64,000 nt of DNA from Kangiella profundi (GTDB lineage: Bacteria > Pseudomonadota > Gammaproteobacteria > Enterobacterales > Kangiellaceae), in assembly GCF_002838765.1 (NCBI RefSeq), contig NZ_CP025120.1, positions 496,001 through 560,000 of the forward strand, given 5' to 3'. The notes beneath the pieces were generated by a model that was given only the letters and a program-made list of their open reading frames with translations, did no database searches and had not been told where the DNA came from. The position numbers and the translations under genes were made by a program. Below, piece after piece: positions 31,652 to 40,451 of this stretch; position 1 is the first letter of the stretch, and every line of letters begins with the position of its first letter.

Positions 31652-32815
31652 ATGACATCTAAAGCCTTGCTTTGGTTTGGTGCGACCTTACTACTGTTAA
31701 ATTCTAATGTGGGTTTTACTGCTGAAGAGGGTGCTGAGGCTGCATCTGATTCAGAAGAGAAAAAGGACATTTTTGATCATTCCAAAGAGACTCTGCAGAG
31801 TTTTAAGGAAGATTATGATCGTTGTGTTTTGCAGGAGTTTGATAAGCGCGACAAAGATACTCCAATTTCAGAAATTCAGGCTTATTGCTCTAAAGACAGT
31901 AACTTAGCAATATATCGCCCAAGTAAAGAGTTGTTGACTGATGACAGCTTTACCGATGAGTCGGGGGAAGCTTCAGGCGAAACCGCACAGGAGGATTCTG
32001 ATGTTTTGAAAAAGCGGTTAAGACTCGAGTATCGGGCTAGCGACAATCGTTTTGCGATTTTACCGCATAAACCTAATTATCTTTTACCGATTACGTTTAA
32101 TAACCGACCAAATCAGGCAAGTTTGGATGCGGTAGGGGAAGAGCGTGAGATTGACAATGTTGAGGTGAAATTCCAGGTAAGTTTTAAGACGCCTATTTGG
32201 GAAGAGCCTTTTGGCGAAAATAGCGCCTTATTTTTTGCTTATACAGGACAATCTTACTGGCAGGCCTATAACTCCGATGTTTCCAGCCCATTCCGCGAAA
32301 CCAATCATGAGCCAGAAATTTATGCTGGTTGGGCTACCGATTGGAAAATTGGTGGTTGGCAGGTACCGGTCTTCTCAGCGGGGATTTCACATCAATCCAA
32401 TGGACAGAGCGGCCTAAAGTCCAGAAGCTGGAATCGACTGTATGCGCGAATGGCCTTTGAGAAAGACCGTTGGGTGGTATTGTTTAATCCCTGGTGGCGC
32501 ATTCCGGAAGAACGCAAAGAAGATCCTGCACAGCCTGATGGGGATGACAATCCCGATATTGATGATTACATGGGTTATTTCGAACTATACACTGCATACA
32601 AATGGGACGAGCAAAACTTCGGAGTTATGATCAGAAATAACTTACGCAGTGATAACAAAGGTGCAGTACAGCTGGATTGGACTTTCCCACTTGATGACGA
32701 TGGGAAGTTGCGTGGCTATGTTCAATATTTTAACGGCTATGGAGAAAGCTTGATTGATTATAACCGTCATGTGAACCGCCTTGGAGTTGGCTTTGTCTTG
32801 ACGGATTGGTTGTAA
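31652..32815 (+). CDS. pldA: Outer-membrane phospholipase A
   Basis: A calcium-dependent, dimeric beta-barrel lipase that removes phospholipids from the outer leaflet of the outer membrane. The 387-residue precursor has a signal peptide (Ala-rich, to about residue 24) and a long acidic N-terminal extension (about 25-125) compared with E. coli OMPLA (289 aa). The catalytic His and Ser are in His-Gln-Ser-Asn-Gly and the Asn in Arg-Ser-Trp-Asn-Arg. A C-terminal Phe-Val-Leu-Thr-Asp-Trp-Leu strand ends the barrel. Confidence 0.92.
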   Translation: MTSKALLWFGATLLLLNSNVGFTAEEGAEAASDSEEKKDIFDHSKETLQSFKEDYDRCVLQEFDKRDKDTPISEIQAYCSKDSNLAIYRPSKELLTDDSFTDESGEASGETAQEDSDVLKKRLRLEYRASDNRFAILPHKPNYLLPITFNNRPNQASLDAVGEEREIDNVEVKFQVSFKTPIWEEPFGENSALFFAYTGQSYWQAYNSDVSSPFRETNHEPEIYAGWATDWKIGGWQVPVFSAGISHQSNGQSGLKSRSWNRLYARMAFEKDRWVVLFNPWWRIPEERKEDPAQPDGDDNPDIDDYMGYFELYTAYKWDEQNFGVMIRNNLRSDNKGAVQLDWTFPLDDDGKLRGYVQYFNGYGESLIDYNRHVNRLGVGFVLTDWL

Positions 32816-32827
32816 GTGTTGGTTGTT

Positions 32828-32858
32828 AAAAAAAAGGCGCATTGAGCGCCTTTTTTTT
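32828..32858. terminator. Bidirectional terminator between pldA and the M20 gene
   Basis: GGCGC-ATTGA-GCGCC is flanked by eight A on the left and eight T on the right, so it can serve both convergent genes. Confidence 0.85.
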
Positions 32859-32863
32859 GCTTT

Positions 32864-34291
32864 CTATTTGCGGTTAAAGTGATCAACGATCACCTGAGAC
32901 ACACAGGTAGTGAGTTTCTTGGCAAATGGAATATGTAAAAACTCATTAGGCCCATGGGCATTGGAGTTTGGTCCTAATACACCAGTAATCATAAATTGCG
33001 CTTCTGGGAATTTTTCCCCAAGCATGCCCATAAATGGAATCGTGCCACCTTCACCCATGTACATGGCTGGTTTGCCATAGACATTTTGCGAGCCTCGCTC
33101 CAAGGATTCTGCTAGCCAAGGTGCAACATCCGGAGCATTCCAGCCATCACCCGCCTGATCCGGTTCGAAGCTTACTTTAGCGTTGCTCGGTGGGTTTTCA
33201 GTTAAGATCCGCTTGAGTGCTTCGGTTGCTTTTTCACTATCGGCTGTTGGCGGCAAACGCAATGATAGCTTCAAAGAGGTGGTTGGTCGCAAGACGTTAC
33301 CGGCATTTTCAATCTCAGGCATACCAGATGCACCGGTGTAGGAAAGCGCTGGTCTCCAGTTACGATTGAGTAAACGTTCAAAATTGTTTTCTGCCATCGG
33401 CTCCACGCCTTCGACGAACGGGTATGCTTCGACGATGCCATCACCAAGCACTTCGGCTACTTTTAGTGTCTGCTCTAAACGTTGATGTGGTATGTCTGCA
33501 TAAAACTCTTTCGGCAATAGACGTCCGCTTTTGTCATCCTCAAGTCGGTTTAGTAATTGGCGAATGACACGGAATGAGGAAGGGACAACGCCACTGCCCA
33601 TACCGGAGTGGATACCTTCTCTAAGTACATCAACTTTTAGTGTGCCGCTGGCCATGCCGCGCAAACTCATGGTGCACCAGAGTTGTTCGTAATTCCCTGC
33701 ACCGGAATCCAGACAGATAACCAATGATGGCTCGCCAATACGGTCGCGCAACTGATCAATATAGTAGGGCAGGTCATAACTACCAGACTCTTCGCAAGCC
33801 TCGATGATTACAACGGTTCGAGCGTGTGGAAGTCCTTGTTTTTGGATCGCCATTAAAGCGGTAAGAGAAGCGTAGGCAGCATAACCGTCATCTGCGCCTC
33901 CACGGCCATAAAGCTTGTTGTCTCGCATAACCGGAATCCATGGCCCAAGACCATCTTCCCATCCAGACATCTCAGGCTGCTTGTCCAAATGACCATACAT
34001 CAAAATGGTGTCATCACTAGGATTATTGGTACCATCGCTTGCAGCAATTTCCATGAAAATAAGTGGAGTTCTACCTGGAATTCTTACAATTTCCAAAGTC
34101 TTATTTGGTATATCCTGCGCTTCACACCAGTTGGCAATTTGTTGAACGGCCTGTTCCATGTAGCCGTGCTCATCCCACTTAGGGTCAAAATGTGGCGATT
34201 TATTAGGAATTTTAATGTATTCAATCAACTCGGGAACAATTTCATCGTCCCACTTTTTATCGATAAACGCTTGTGCCTTCTGGGTATCCAT
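32864..34291 (-). CDS. M20-family dipeptidase/metallopeptidase
   Basis: A 475-residue cytoplasmic di-zinc peptidase of the CNDP/PepV type. Zinc-ligand motifs in order: Met-Tyr-Gly-His-Leu-Asp-Lys-Gln (His, Asp catalytic), Gly-Arg-Gly-Gly-Ala-Asp-Asp-Gly (bridging Asp), Glu-Ala-Cys-Glu-Glu-Ser-Gly-Ser (catalytic and ligand Glu), Cys-Leu-Asp-Ser-Gly (Asp), and Asn-Ala-His-Gly-Pro-Asn-Glu near the end (His). The dimerisation lid lies between about residues 210 and 380. No signal peptide. Confidence 0.9.
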   Translation of the reverse strand: MDTQKAQAFIDKKWDDEIVPELIEYIKIPNKSPHFDPKWDEHGYMEQAVQQIANWCEAQDIPNKTLEIVRIPGRTPLIFMEIAASDGTNNPSDDTILMYGHLDKQPEMSGWEDGLGPWIPVMRDNKLYGRGGADDGYAAYASLTALMAIQKQGLPHARTVVIIEACEESGSYDLPYYIDQLRDRIGEPSLVICLDSGAGNYEQLWCTMSLRGMASGTLKVDVLREGIHSGMGSGVVPSSFRVIRQLLNRLEDDKSGRLLPKEFYADIPHQRLEQTLKVAEVLGDGIVEAYPFVEGVEPMAENNFERLLNRNWRPALSYTGASGMPEIENAGNVLRPTTSLKLSLRLPPTADSEKATEALKRILTENPPSNAKVSFEPDQAGDGWNAPDVAPWLAESLERGSQNVYGKPAMYMGEGGTIPFMGMLGEKFPEAQFMITGVLGPNSNAHGPNEFLHIPFAKKLTTCVSQVIVDHFNRK

Positions 34292-34389
34292 AAAAGTCTC
34301 TTAGTGTTTGTTGGGTCTATTCACAATTATTTTACATAAGTTTCGGTTAAACTGTAGAGCGCGAATGTAAACAAATATGGGGTAAGACT

Positions 34390-35313
34390 ATGTTTATAGG
34401 ATCAAAGTTAAAGCAAACCAGGTTATTAAAAATAGTCCCGGCACTTAGCCTGGCACTAATTTTCAGTGGGCAGGCTTTTGCTCATGCTGAAGGTCGACCA
34501 GAGGTCGAAATCAAGGCACAGAAATTAACAGATGGCATTTATGTATTGTTTGGCCAGGGTGGCAACATTGGCTTGTCAGTAGGTGACGATGGCGTCTATA
34601 TGATTGACGATCAGTTTGCACCGCTGTCAGACAAAATCAAAGCCACTGTAGCGGAAATCACAGAGCAGCCTGTTAGCTACTTAATCAATACGCATTGGCA
34701 TGGCGACCACATTGGCGGCAACGAAAACTTTGCCAAAAGCGGCACTGTTATCGTGGCTCATGACAACGTAAGACAACGTATGAGCACAGGTCTTGAGATG
34801 TCATCGCTTGGTCGTAAAGTCGAACCGTCTCCTGAAGGTGCCTTGCCTGTCATTACCTTTGATAGCGAATTAAGTTTGCATCTCAATGGTGATGAAATGC
34901 GCGTGTATCATGTTGCTAAGGCTCACACCGATGGTGATGCGATCATTTTCTTTGCTAAGGACAATGTGCTGCACATGGGTGACACCTATTTCAATATTGG
35001 TTATCCATTCATAGATGTCAGTAGCGGTGGTACAGTTGATGGATATATTGCAGCGGTAGAAAAAGGTTTATCGTTAGCTAATGATGAGACCCAAATCATT
35101 CCTGGCCACGGCCCAATGTCTAATAAAAAAGAGCTTTCCGAGTTTGTAGCCATGCTCAAAGATTTACGTAATGCAGTGGCTGCATTGAAAGACAAAGGCA
35201 TGAGCCTGGAAGAGGTTTTAGCAGCTAAGCCAAGCGCTAAATATGATGAAGAAAACGGTAAAAACTTTATCAAACCGGATCAGATAGTAACCTTTATTTA
35301 TCAGACGTTGTGA
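34390..35313 (+). CDS. Secreted MBL-fold metallohydrolase
   Basis: A 307-residue protein with a signal peptide (Leu-rich, cleaved near Ala-Phe-Ala-His). The metallo-beta-lactamase fold is shown by Asn-Thr-His-Trp-His-Gly-Asp-His-Ile-Gly-Gly (HxHxDH, about residue 100), a His in Lys-Ala-His-Thr-Asp-Gly-Asp, Asp in His-Met-Gly-Asp-Thr-Tyr-Phe, and a final His in Pro-Gly-His-Gly. These form a binuclear zinc site in the periplasm. The substrate is unknown; a lactamase role should not be assumed. Confidence 0.88.
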   Translation: MFIGSKLKQTRLLKIVPALSLALIFSGQAFAHAEGRPEVEIKAQKLTDGIYVLFGQGGNIGLSVGDDGVYMIDDQFAPLSDKIKATVAEITEQPVSYLINTHWHGDHIGGNENFAKSGTVIVAHDNVRQRMSTGLEMSSLGRKVEPSPEGALPVITFDSELSLHLNGDEMRVYHVAKAHTDGDAIIFFAKDNVLHMGDTYFNIGYPFIDVSSGGTVDGYIAAVEKGLSLANDETQIIPGHGPMSNKKELSEFVAMLKDLRNAVAALKDKGMSLEEVLAAKPSAKYDEENGKNFIKPDQIVTFIYQTL

Positions 35314-35382
35314 GTCGGTTAATAGGTCTTATGATCTTAGATGTTAGTTTAAACTAATACTCTTCAGGCTTGCTCCTATAGG

Positions 35383-35704
35383 CCCCTTTGATTGAGCTGA
35401 GTAGTAGACAAGACATAGCAATTCAAAACAGGACGTTTTGAATAGTAAAATTCGGGCAGGTGACCGAAGGAAATCCCTTAGGGAGATGGAACGTATTTTA
35501 CGGTACCCTAAGGGGCAGACCCTGCGTTAAGTGGCTTGGCGGATGCGAAGGGAGTTGAGCGTAGCGAAACCTCAATTACGGGGTGTCCTTTCTTTTCGAC
35601 CCTTTTCTTTGGACAAGCAAAGAAAAGGGTCTCGCTGAGTAGCGAAAAGTAGCTCAAGGAGTGTTTTATAGATACTATGGATCCCCGCCTTCGCGGGGAT
35701 GACG
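35383..35704. repeat. Long intergenic repeat, copy B (inverted relative to copy A)
   Basis: This ~320-bp block fills most of the 436-bp gap after the MBL gene. Read on the reverse strand it follows copy A (26840-27121) from the GTCAT-hairpin (ATCCCCGC-CTTC-GCGGGGAT, 35681-35700) through the AAAGAAAAGGG inverted repeat to the CAAAACGTCCTGTTTTG end. It has an extra ~40 bases with their own dyad (CCCTTAGGG / CCCTAAGGG). No gene is evident. Confidence 0.8.
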
Positions 35705-35749
35705 TACCTATGAGTTATTGAGGTTACATTTTAGAGAAACAATTAAAGG

Positions 35750-36484
35750 CTAAACAACCGTAAACGCAAGTTTCAATCGGTTTAGCACTTCCGCCTGAAC
35801 AAGTTGACCTTTTTGAATAGGGCCAACACCTTCGGGAGTTCCAGTAAAAATAAGATCACCCGGCTGTAGCGAAATGTGTTTAGACAGTTCGCTGATAATT
35901 TCTGGAATCGACCAGATCATATCGCTGATATCTGCTGACTGCTTTACCTCGTTATCAACTGATAAGGAAATCTTTCCAGAGTTTACCAAGCCTAATTCTT
36001 CTTTCAGGATAATCGAACTGATAGGTGCGGACTGATCAAAACCTTTTGCTAGATCCCACGGGCGGCCCTTACTTTTGGCTTCGGCCTGCAGGTCGCGCTT
36101 GGTCAGATCTACTCCTAGTGCGTATCCTAAAATACTCTTTTCTGCCTGCTCAACTGAAACCGATTCAGCAGGTTCCCCAATCGCTACTACCAATTCAACC
36201 TCGTGGTGCAAGTCATTGGTCATTTTCGGGTAGGGAAGTCTTTTAGGGTTAACAACAATGGCGTCAGCAGGCTTGCTGAAGAAAAATGGCGCCTCGCGCT
36301 CATCGTGGCCCATTTCTCGGGCATGGGCAGCATAGTTTCTGCCAACACAATAGATTCGTCTGACCGGGAATTCGCTCTCATAAATCGGCTCTGAGCCAGT
36401 GGAAAAACCTTCATCGCTTTCAGAGTCAATGACATTGATAACGGGAATGGTTGGCGTCGGAGCTGGATCGATAATGGTCTTCAT
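35750..36484 (-). CDS. Fumarylacetoacetate hydrolase (FAH) family protein
   Basis: A 244-residue cytoplasmic enzyme. Family motifs: Tyr-Cys-Val-Gly-Arg-Asn-Tyr-Ala-Ala-His, Pro-Phe-Phe-Phe-Ser-Lys-Pro-Ala-Asp, His-His-Glu-Val-Glu-Leu-Val-Val (metal-binding Glu pair), Lys-Gly-Phe-Asp-x-Ser-Ala-Pro, and Thr-Gly-Thr-Pro-Glu-Gly-Val-Gly. Such proteins act as acylpyruvases or oxaloacetate decarboxylases/tautomerases; the exact substrate cannot be read. The first 40 residues are acidic and less conserved. Confidence 0.88.
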   Translation of the reverse strand: MKTIIDPAPTPTIPVINVIDSESDEGFSTGSEPIYESEFPVRRIYCVGRNYAAHAREMGHDEREAPFFFSKPADAIVVNPKRLPYPKMTNDLHHEVELVVAIGEPAESVSVEQAEKSILGYALGVDLTKRDLQAEAKSKGRPWDLAKGFDQSAPISSIILKEELGLVNSGKISLSVDNEVKQSADISDMIWSIPEIISELSKHISLQPGDLIFTGTPEGVGPIQKGQLVQAEVLNRLKLAFTVV

Positions 36485-36561
36485 AAGTTGGTCATAGAGT
36501 TAACATGAGTTTGTCAGTACAATACTCGCATCACATCCATTTTTCCAATTTAAGCTGAACT

Positions 36562-36996
36562 ATGAACTTTTTATCTAGATTTTCGCTTCTTACCATTGTG
36601 ACATTGGTGGTGCTGTCTGCCTGTTCACAACCTAAATCTGAAATTGAGGTCATCGATCCCTGGTTAAGATTAATGCCGGAAGGGGTTAGCAGCACTGCGG
36701 GCTTTATGACCATAAAAAACAATACAGACACTTCTATTGTGTTAGAGGATGTGTCTTTGGACTGGGCAAATCATGCCATGATGCATGAATCTAAAGTTGT
36801 CGATGGTATGGCAAAGATGGAACACCTTGATGAACTGGTTATTGACGAGGAACTGGTTTTTCAGCCAGGCGCAAAACACATTATGATCATGGGTGTGAAA
36901 GAGCCTCTGGTAGAAGGCCAGAGCTATAATATCCGTTTACATTTTAAGGACAGGGAACCTATTGAGGTTGCCTTTAAAGTTCGTCAAGCTAGATAG
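36562..36996 (+). CDS. PCu(A)C-domain copper chaperone-like lipoprotein
   Basis: A 144-residue protein with a lipoprotein signal (Val-Leu-Ser-Ala-Cys, Cys21) and a PCu(A)C/DUF461 domain. Potential Cu(I) ligands in the family order: His and Met in Ala-Met-Met-His-Glu-Ser, Met residues in Gly-Met-Ala-Lys-Met, and His-Met in Lys-His-Ile-Met-Ile-Met. Members deliver copper to cytochrome oxidase in the periplasm. There is no copper-gene neighbour here; the DUF2333 gene starts 42 bases later. Confidence 0.88.
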   Translation: MNFLSRFSLLTIVTLVVLSACSQPKSEIEVIDPWLRLMPEGVSSTAGFMTIKNNTDTSIVLEDVSLDWANHAMMHESKVVDGMAKMEHLDELVIDEELVFQPGAKHIMIMGVKEPLVEGQSYNIRLHFKDREPIEVAFKVRQAR

Positions 36997-37038
36997 AAAC
37001 AATGCTTAAGTTAGGCTAATCATAGGGATACGCAACGC

Positions 37039-38061
37039 ATGAGTGAATCTGATATTGAATTTGATGCAATAAACGGTAACGGAAAAAGCCGTAACAAATG
37101 GACGGCCATTTTTGCGGGCATCATCGTCCTGCTGGTTTTAATGCTGGTTTTTGTTTTTATCTGGAGCTCTGAGCCTGATCCGGTAGATGTAGATTCCATT
37201 CAGCAAACTTACGTTGGCGAGATCCCTCGGGGCTATGTAACAGTAGAAACAACAGCGCAGATAGTGGAAAAGCTGCTGAATAAAAGTGGTGGTTTTCTCA
37301 GTAACGACATCATGCCGCCCAGCATCTTTATGGATAATATGCCAGCTTTTGAGTTTGGGGCATTAGTGCAGATTCGTGACATGGCACAGGTTCTGCGTAA
37401 TGACATGAGTCGTTCTCAGTCACAATCATTGGAAGATGAGGCACTAAAATTCGCCGAGCCGGCATTTAACATTGACCACAGAAAGTGGATGTTTCCCCGT
37501 GCAGAGCGTGAGTACCGCAAAGGAGTAAAGCTACTTAGGGAATATCGAGATCGTCTTGCCGATCCGCAGGATTCAAATACCCAGTTCTTTGCGCGCTCTG
37601 ACAATCTGCGCTCATGGCTGTATCTTGTCAGTAAACGTTTAGGTGGATTATCGCAGCGATTAAGTGCCAGCGTTGGACGTTCGCGGATCAACACAGATCT
37701 TTCCAACGATGCTGCAGCCGAGCAATCAACACCAGCTAGTCAGATTGTCACAGTAAAAACGCCATGGATGCAGATTGATGATGTATTCTGGGAAGCCCGC
37801 GGTGCAACCTGGGCGCAGATACAGTTACTGAAAGCGATTGAAAAAGATTTTGCTCACGTGCTTGAAGATAAAAACGCGCGTACCAGTTTTCAGCAAATCA
37901 TCATGGAACTGGAAGCTACGCAGGAAACTATATGGAGTCCCATGATCCTTAATGGTGATGAATTTGGTTTTTTCTCCAACCATTCGCTGGTCATGTCATC
38001 CTATATTTCACGCGCCAATGCAGCCACCATTGATTTGATTGATTTATTAAAAGGTGGTTAA
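37039..38061 (+). CDS. DUF2333 family membrane protein
   Basis: A 340-residue protein with a cytoplasmic N-terminus, one membrane helix (about residues 23-45) and a large periplasmic domain. Gly-Gly-Phe-Leu-Ser-Asn-Asp-Ile-Met-Pro-Pro, Met-Asp-Asn-Met-Pro and Phe-Gly-Ala-Leu-Val-Gln-Ile-Arg-Asp are the DUF2333 signature. The function is unknown. It may be cotranscribed with the upstream lipoprotein gene. Confidence 0.85.
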   Translation: MSESDIEFDAINGNGKSRNKWTAIFAGIIVLLVLMLVFVFIWSSEPDPVDVDSIQQTYVGEIPRGYVTVETTAQIVEKLLNKSGGFLSNDIMPPSIFMDNMPAFEFGALVQIRDMAQVLRNDMSRSQSQSLEDEALKFAEPAFNIDHRKWMFPRAEREYRKGVKLLREYRDRLADPQDSNTQFFARSDNLRSWLYLVSKRLGGLSQRLSASVGRSRINTDLSNDAAAEQSTPASQIVTVKTPWMQIDDVFWEARGATWAQIQLLKAIEKDFAHVLEDKNARTSFQQIIMELEATQETIWSPMILNGDEFGFFSNHSLVMSSYISRANAATIDLIDLLKGG

Positions 38062-38150
38062 TAATAGAGTTAACATATTAAAGATAGCTGCTAGCTATTA
38101 AAGTTATAAAGATAATCAATTTTATTAATTACTAAACACACATCATAATT

Positions 38151-38313
38151 ACTCCTGAAACGAGCTGGTAATGACTGTTTCAGGAGTTACCTCCCAGTCA
38201 TGCACCCGCTCAACAGTTCTACCCCCTGTAGAAAGCGAAGTCACTCTCTTATTACTTCTCTATGAGAGAGTATGACATCCCCATTTAGGCCCTTCCCCAA
38301 GGGCCTTTTTTTT
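38151..38313 (+). ncRNA. Candidate structured RNA with terminator
   Basis: In the 394-bp gap between the DUF2333 gene and the sigma-factor gene, four stems follow one another: ACTCCTGAAAC / GTTTCAGGAGT (38151-38161 with 38177-38187, perfect 11 bp), TTCTAC / GTAGAA (38217-38222 with 38228-38233), ACTCTCT / AGAGAGT (38243-38249 with 38265-38271), and a terminator AGGCCCTT-CCCC-AAGGGCCT plus seven T (38287-38313). A small RNA or a long 3' UTR are both possible. I could not find a convincing promoter just upstream. Confidence 0.45.
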
Positions 38314-38455
38314 GAGCACTTAGATTTCCTTTATACTGTGTTCTAATTGGTGCAAAAAGATTAATAGGCTGTCACTAAACCATTTTGATAGACTGAGCAT
38401 CTAAAGATTAAACACAGCGATAAATACAGCCTTGCAACTACAGCCTCATAAACAA

Positions 38456-38980
38456 ATGGATTTAGACGACGAAAACCAGCTGGTCGCACAAGCGAAGCAG
38501 GGTGATATGCAGGCGTTTGAGCAACTGTATAGGCAGTTCAGCAACAAGATTTATTTACTGTGTTTGCGAATGACTGGACGTCCTGCATTGGCCGAAGAAC
38601 ACATGCAGGATGCATTTATTAAAGCGTGGCAGGCATTGGGCAATTTTGAAGGGAATAGCAAGTTTAGCACCTGGGTCTATCGTATTGCAGTCAATGTGGT
38701 TCTGAACGAGCAGCGTAAGAACCACATAGAAATACATGCGGATCAGGACTGGCAGCAGGCATTTGAAGATGAGCTTTCGGCAACCCATCATCCTCAGCAG
38801 ATTGACCTGGAAAAAGCCATCGTTAAATTGCCAGCCCAAGCCCGAAATGTATTATTGCTACATGATATTATGGGCATGACCCACGAAGAAATTGGCGACA
38901 CATTAGGTATCGCCAGTGGTACCTGCAAGGCTCACCTGAGTCGAGCAAGAGTGTTGCTCAAAGAGCAGTTGGAAAGATAA
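38456..38980 (+). CDS. ECF-family RNA polymerase sigma factor
   Basis: A 174-residue sigma factor. Region 2: Phe-Glu-Gln-Leu-Tyr-Arg-Gln-Phe, then Asp-Ala-Phe-Ile-Lys-Ala-Trp-Gln-Ala and Ser-Thr-Trp-Val-Tyr-Arg-Ile-Ala-Val-Asn. Region 4 (about 125-170): Leu-Leu-His-Asp-Ile-Met-Gly-Met-Thr-His-Glu-Glu-Ile-Gly, then Ser-Gly-Thr-Cys-Lys-Ala-His-Leu-Ser-Arg-Ala-Arg. ATG 38456 is preferred over the in-frame TTG at 38432; neither has a clear ribosome site. The next gene is its probable anti-sigma factor. Confidence 0.9.
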   Translation: MDLDDENQLVAQAKQGDMQAFEQLYRQFSNKIYLLCLRMTGRPALAEEHMQDAFIKAWQALGNFEGNSKFSTWVYRIAVNVVLNEQRKNHIEIHADQDWQQAFEDELSATHHPQQIDLEKAIVKLPAQARNVLLLHDIMGMTHEEIGDTLGIASGTCKAHLSRARVLLKEQLER

Positions 38981-39019
38981 ACGAAACTGGTGTAATCAGT
39001 AATCTGAGTAGGTAATGGT

Positions 39020-39592
39020 ATGACAGATAAGCAATTAACAGAGCAGGAAACTGAAGCGCTACTTGAGCGTTTGCAGCAATTGCCTGATGCCATAGATGCG
39101 CCTGATCGTTGGCAGCAAATTCAGGCTAAGCTGGAACAGCAGTCAACAGCTGAACTCGAAACATCAGTAAAAAGCACTGAGCAAACCGTTCAGACGCACC
39201 GCAAATTCTGGCAGCCAATGGCCGCTGCTGCAGCATTGGTGTTAGCAGTAACTTTCTATACCATTTCGCCTTGGCAGAATAAGGAAGCGGAAAGTGGTGC
39301 ACTGGCACAGACTGAAACTACAAACACTCAAACCGATCAGACAAGCTTCAAGTTAACAGTTGCCAGCCTAGAATTAGCAAGTAGTCAGTATTATGCAAAG
39401 CTAGGTTATCAGTTAGAGCAGTCTCAGGCAGGACTTGATCCATCCATAAGACAATCACTGAAAGACTTGCGAAATGCACAGCAGCAATACACCGCTGCTC
39501 TTGAGAAGAAACCAGACGACCTGTATTTACAACAGCAATTAATTGAGATGTATCAAAAAGAAAGGCATCTATTGCAGAAAATTATTGCTTAA
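39020..39592 (+). CDS. Probable membrane anti-sigma factor
   Basis: A 190-residue protein with a short cytoplasmic N-terminus (about residues 1-65), one helix (about 67-83) and a periplasmic C-terminal coiled coil rich in Gln, Leu and Ala. There is no His-Cys-Cys zinc motif, so it is not a ZAS-type anti-sigma. The position 39 bases after the ECF sigma gene is the main argument for the role. Confidence 0.65.
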   Translation: MTDKQLTEQETEALLERLQQLPDAIDAPDRWQQIQAKLEQQSTAELETSVKSTEQTVQTHRKFWQPMAAAAALVLAVTFYTISPWQNKEAESGALAQTETTNTQTDQTSFKLTVASLELASSQYYAKLGYQLEQSQAGLDPSIRQSLKDLRNAQQQYTAALEKKPDDLYLQQQLIEMYQKERHLLQKIIA

Positions 39593-39602
39593 TGATTTAT
39601 AT

Positions 39603-39631
39603 AAAAAAGCCTGCAATGAGCAGGCTTTTTT
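39603..39631. terminator. Bidirectional terminator
   Basis: GCCTGC-AATGA-GCAGGC is flanked by six A and six T; it lies between the convergent anti-sigma and ppa genes. Confidence 0.85.
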
Positions 39632-39652
39632 ATTGAATAAGGATAATGCGTA

Positions 39653-40183
39653 TTAATTATTATTATACGCTTCCATACTCTCTAGGATTTCTTTCTTAGC
39701 TGCTTCAGCGCCTTCCCAGCCAGCAATTTTAACCCACTTGCCTGGCTCAAGATCTTTGTAATGCTCGAAGAAGTGCTCTATCTGATTACGAAGTAACTCA
39801 GGCAGCTCTTCAATTTCATGAATGCCCTGATACATTGAGCTTAGTTTGCCAGTTGGGATTGCAACTACTTTGGCATCTTCACCTGACTCGTCGGTCATTT
39901 TCAAAACGCCAATTGGACGACAAGGAATCACACAGCCAGGAAGTAATGGGAAAGGTGTTGGAACCAATACGTCTACTGGGTCGCCATCTTTTGACAAGGT
40001 CTTGTTCACATAACCATAGTTAGTCGGGTAGTGCATACAGGTCGCCATAAAACGGTCCACAAACAAAGCACCAGTTTCTTTATCTACTTCGTATTTGATC
40101 GGATCGCTGTGTGCAGGAATTTCGATGATTACGTTGATTTCTTCCGGTACGTTTTTACCCGCACCTACATTGTCCAAGCTCAT
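39653..40183 (-). CDS. ppa: Soluble inorganic pyrophosphatase
   Basis: Family I PPase that splits PPi to phosphate in the cytoplasm. At 176 residues it is the same length as E. coli Ppa. Motifs: [17 protein letters not shown], and the metal-binding Asp-Gly-Asp-Pro-Val-Asp-Val-Leu-Val. The frame is open upstream to 40390, but the conserved start is Met 40183. It is divergent from hppA, 268 bases away. Confidence 0.97.
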   Translation of the reverse strand: MSLDNVGAGKNVPEEINVIIEIPAHSDPIKYEVDKETGALFVDRFMATCMHYPTNYGYVNKTLSKDGDPVDVLVPTPFPLLPGCVIPCRPIGVLKMTDESGEDAKVVAIPTGKLSSMYQGIHEIEELPELLRNQIEHFFEHYKDLEPGKWVKIAGWEGAEAAKKEILESMEAYNNN

Positions 40184-40451
40184 TGTTTTACCTTTCAGTG
40201 TTAGGAGAGTTAACCCGATGAACAGCGCTCTTTTGGAGCATGAAAACCGTTCAGTCTTTGAAGGGCGCGTATTATAACGGCCTTTGTTCACAAAATAAAT
40301 TGAATAATCGGTGAACATTCTGCATAAAAATTGTACAAAGCGAAAAACTGCTATAGACTGAATCCGAGGTTTGTAAAAAACCGATAACAATCAAACATAT
40401 AAATATCAATACAGCATTCAATACAACAATCGAAACAACAATGGGGGATGT

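Noticed and set aside
34390..35313. Antibiotic-resistance beta-lactamase
   Set aside because: The HxHxDH motif shows only the MBL fold, shared by many hydrolases; no mobile context or specific lactamase signature supports resistance.
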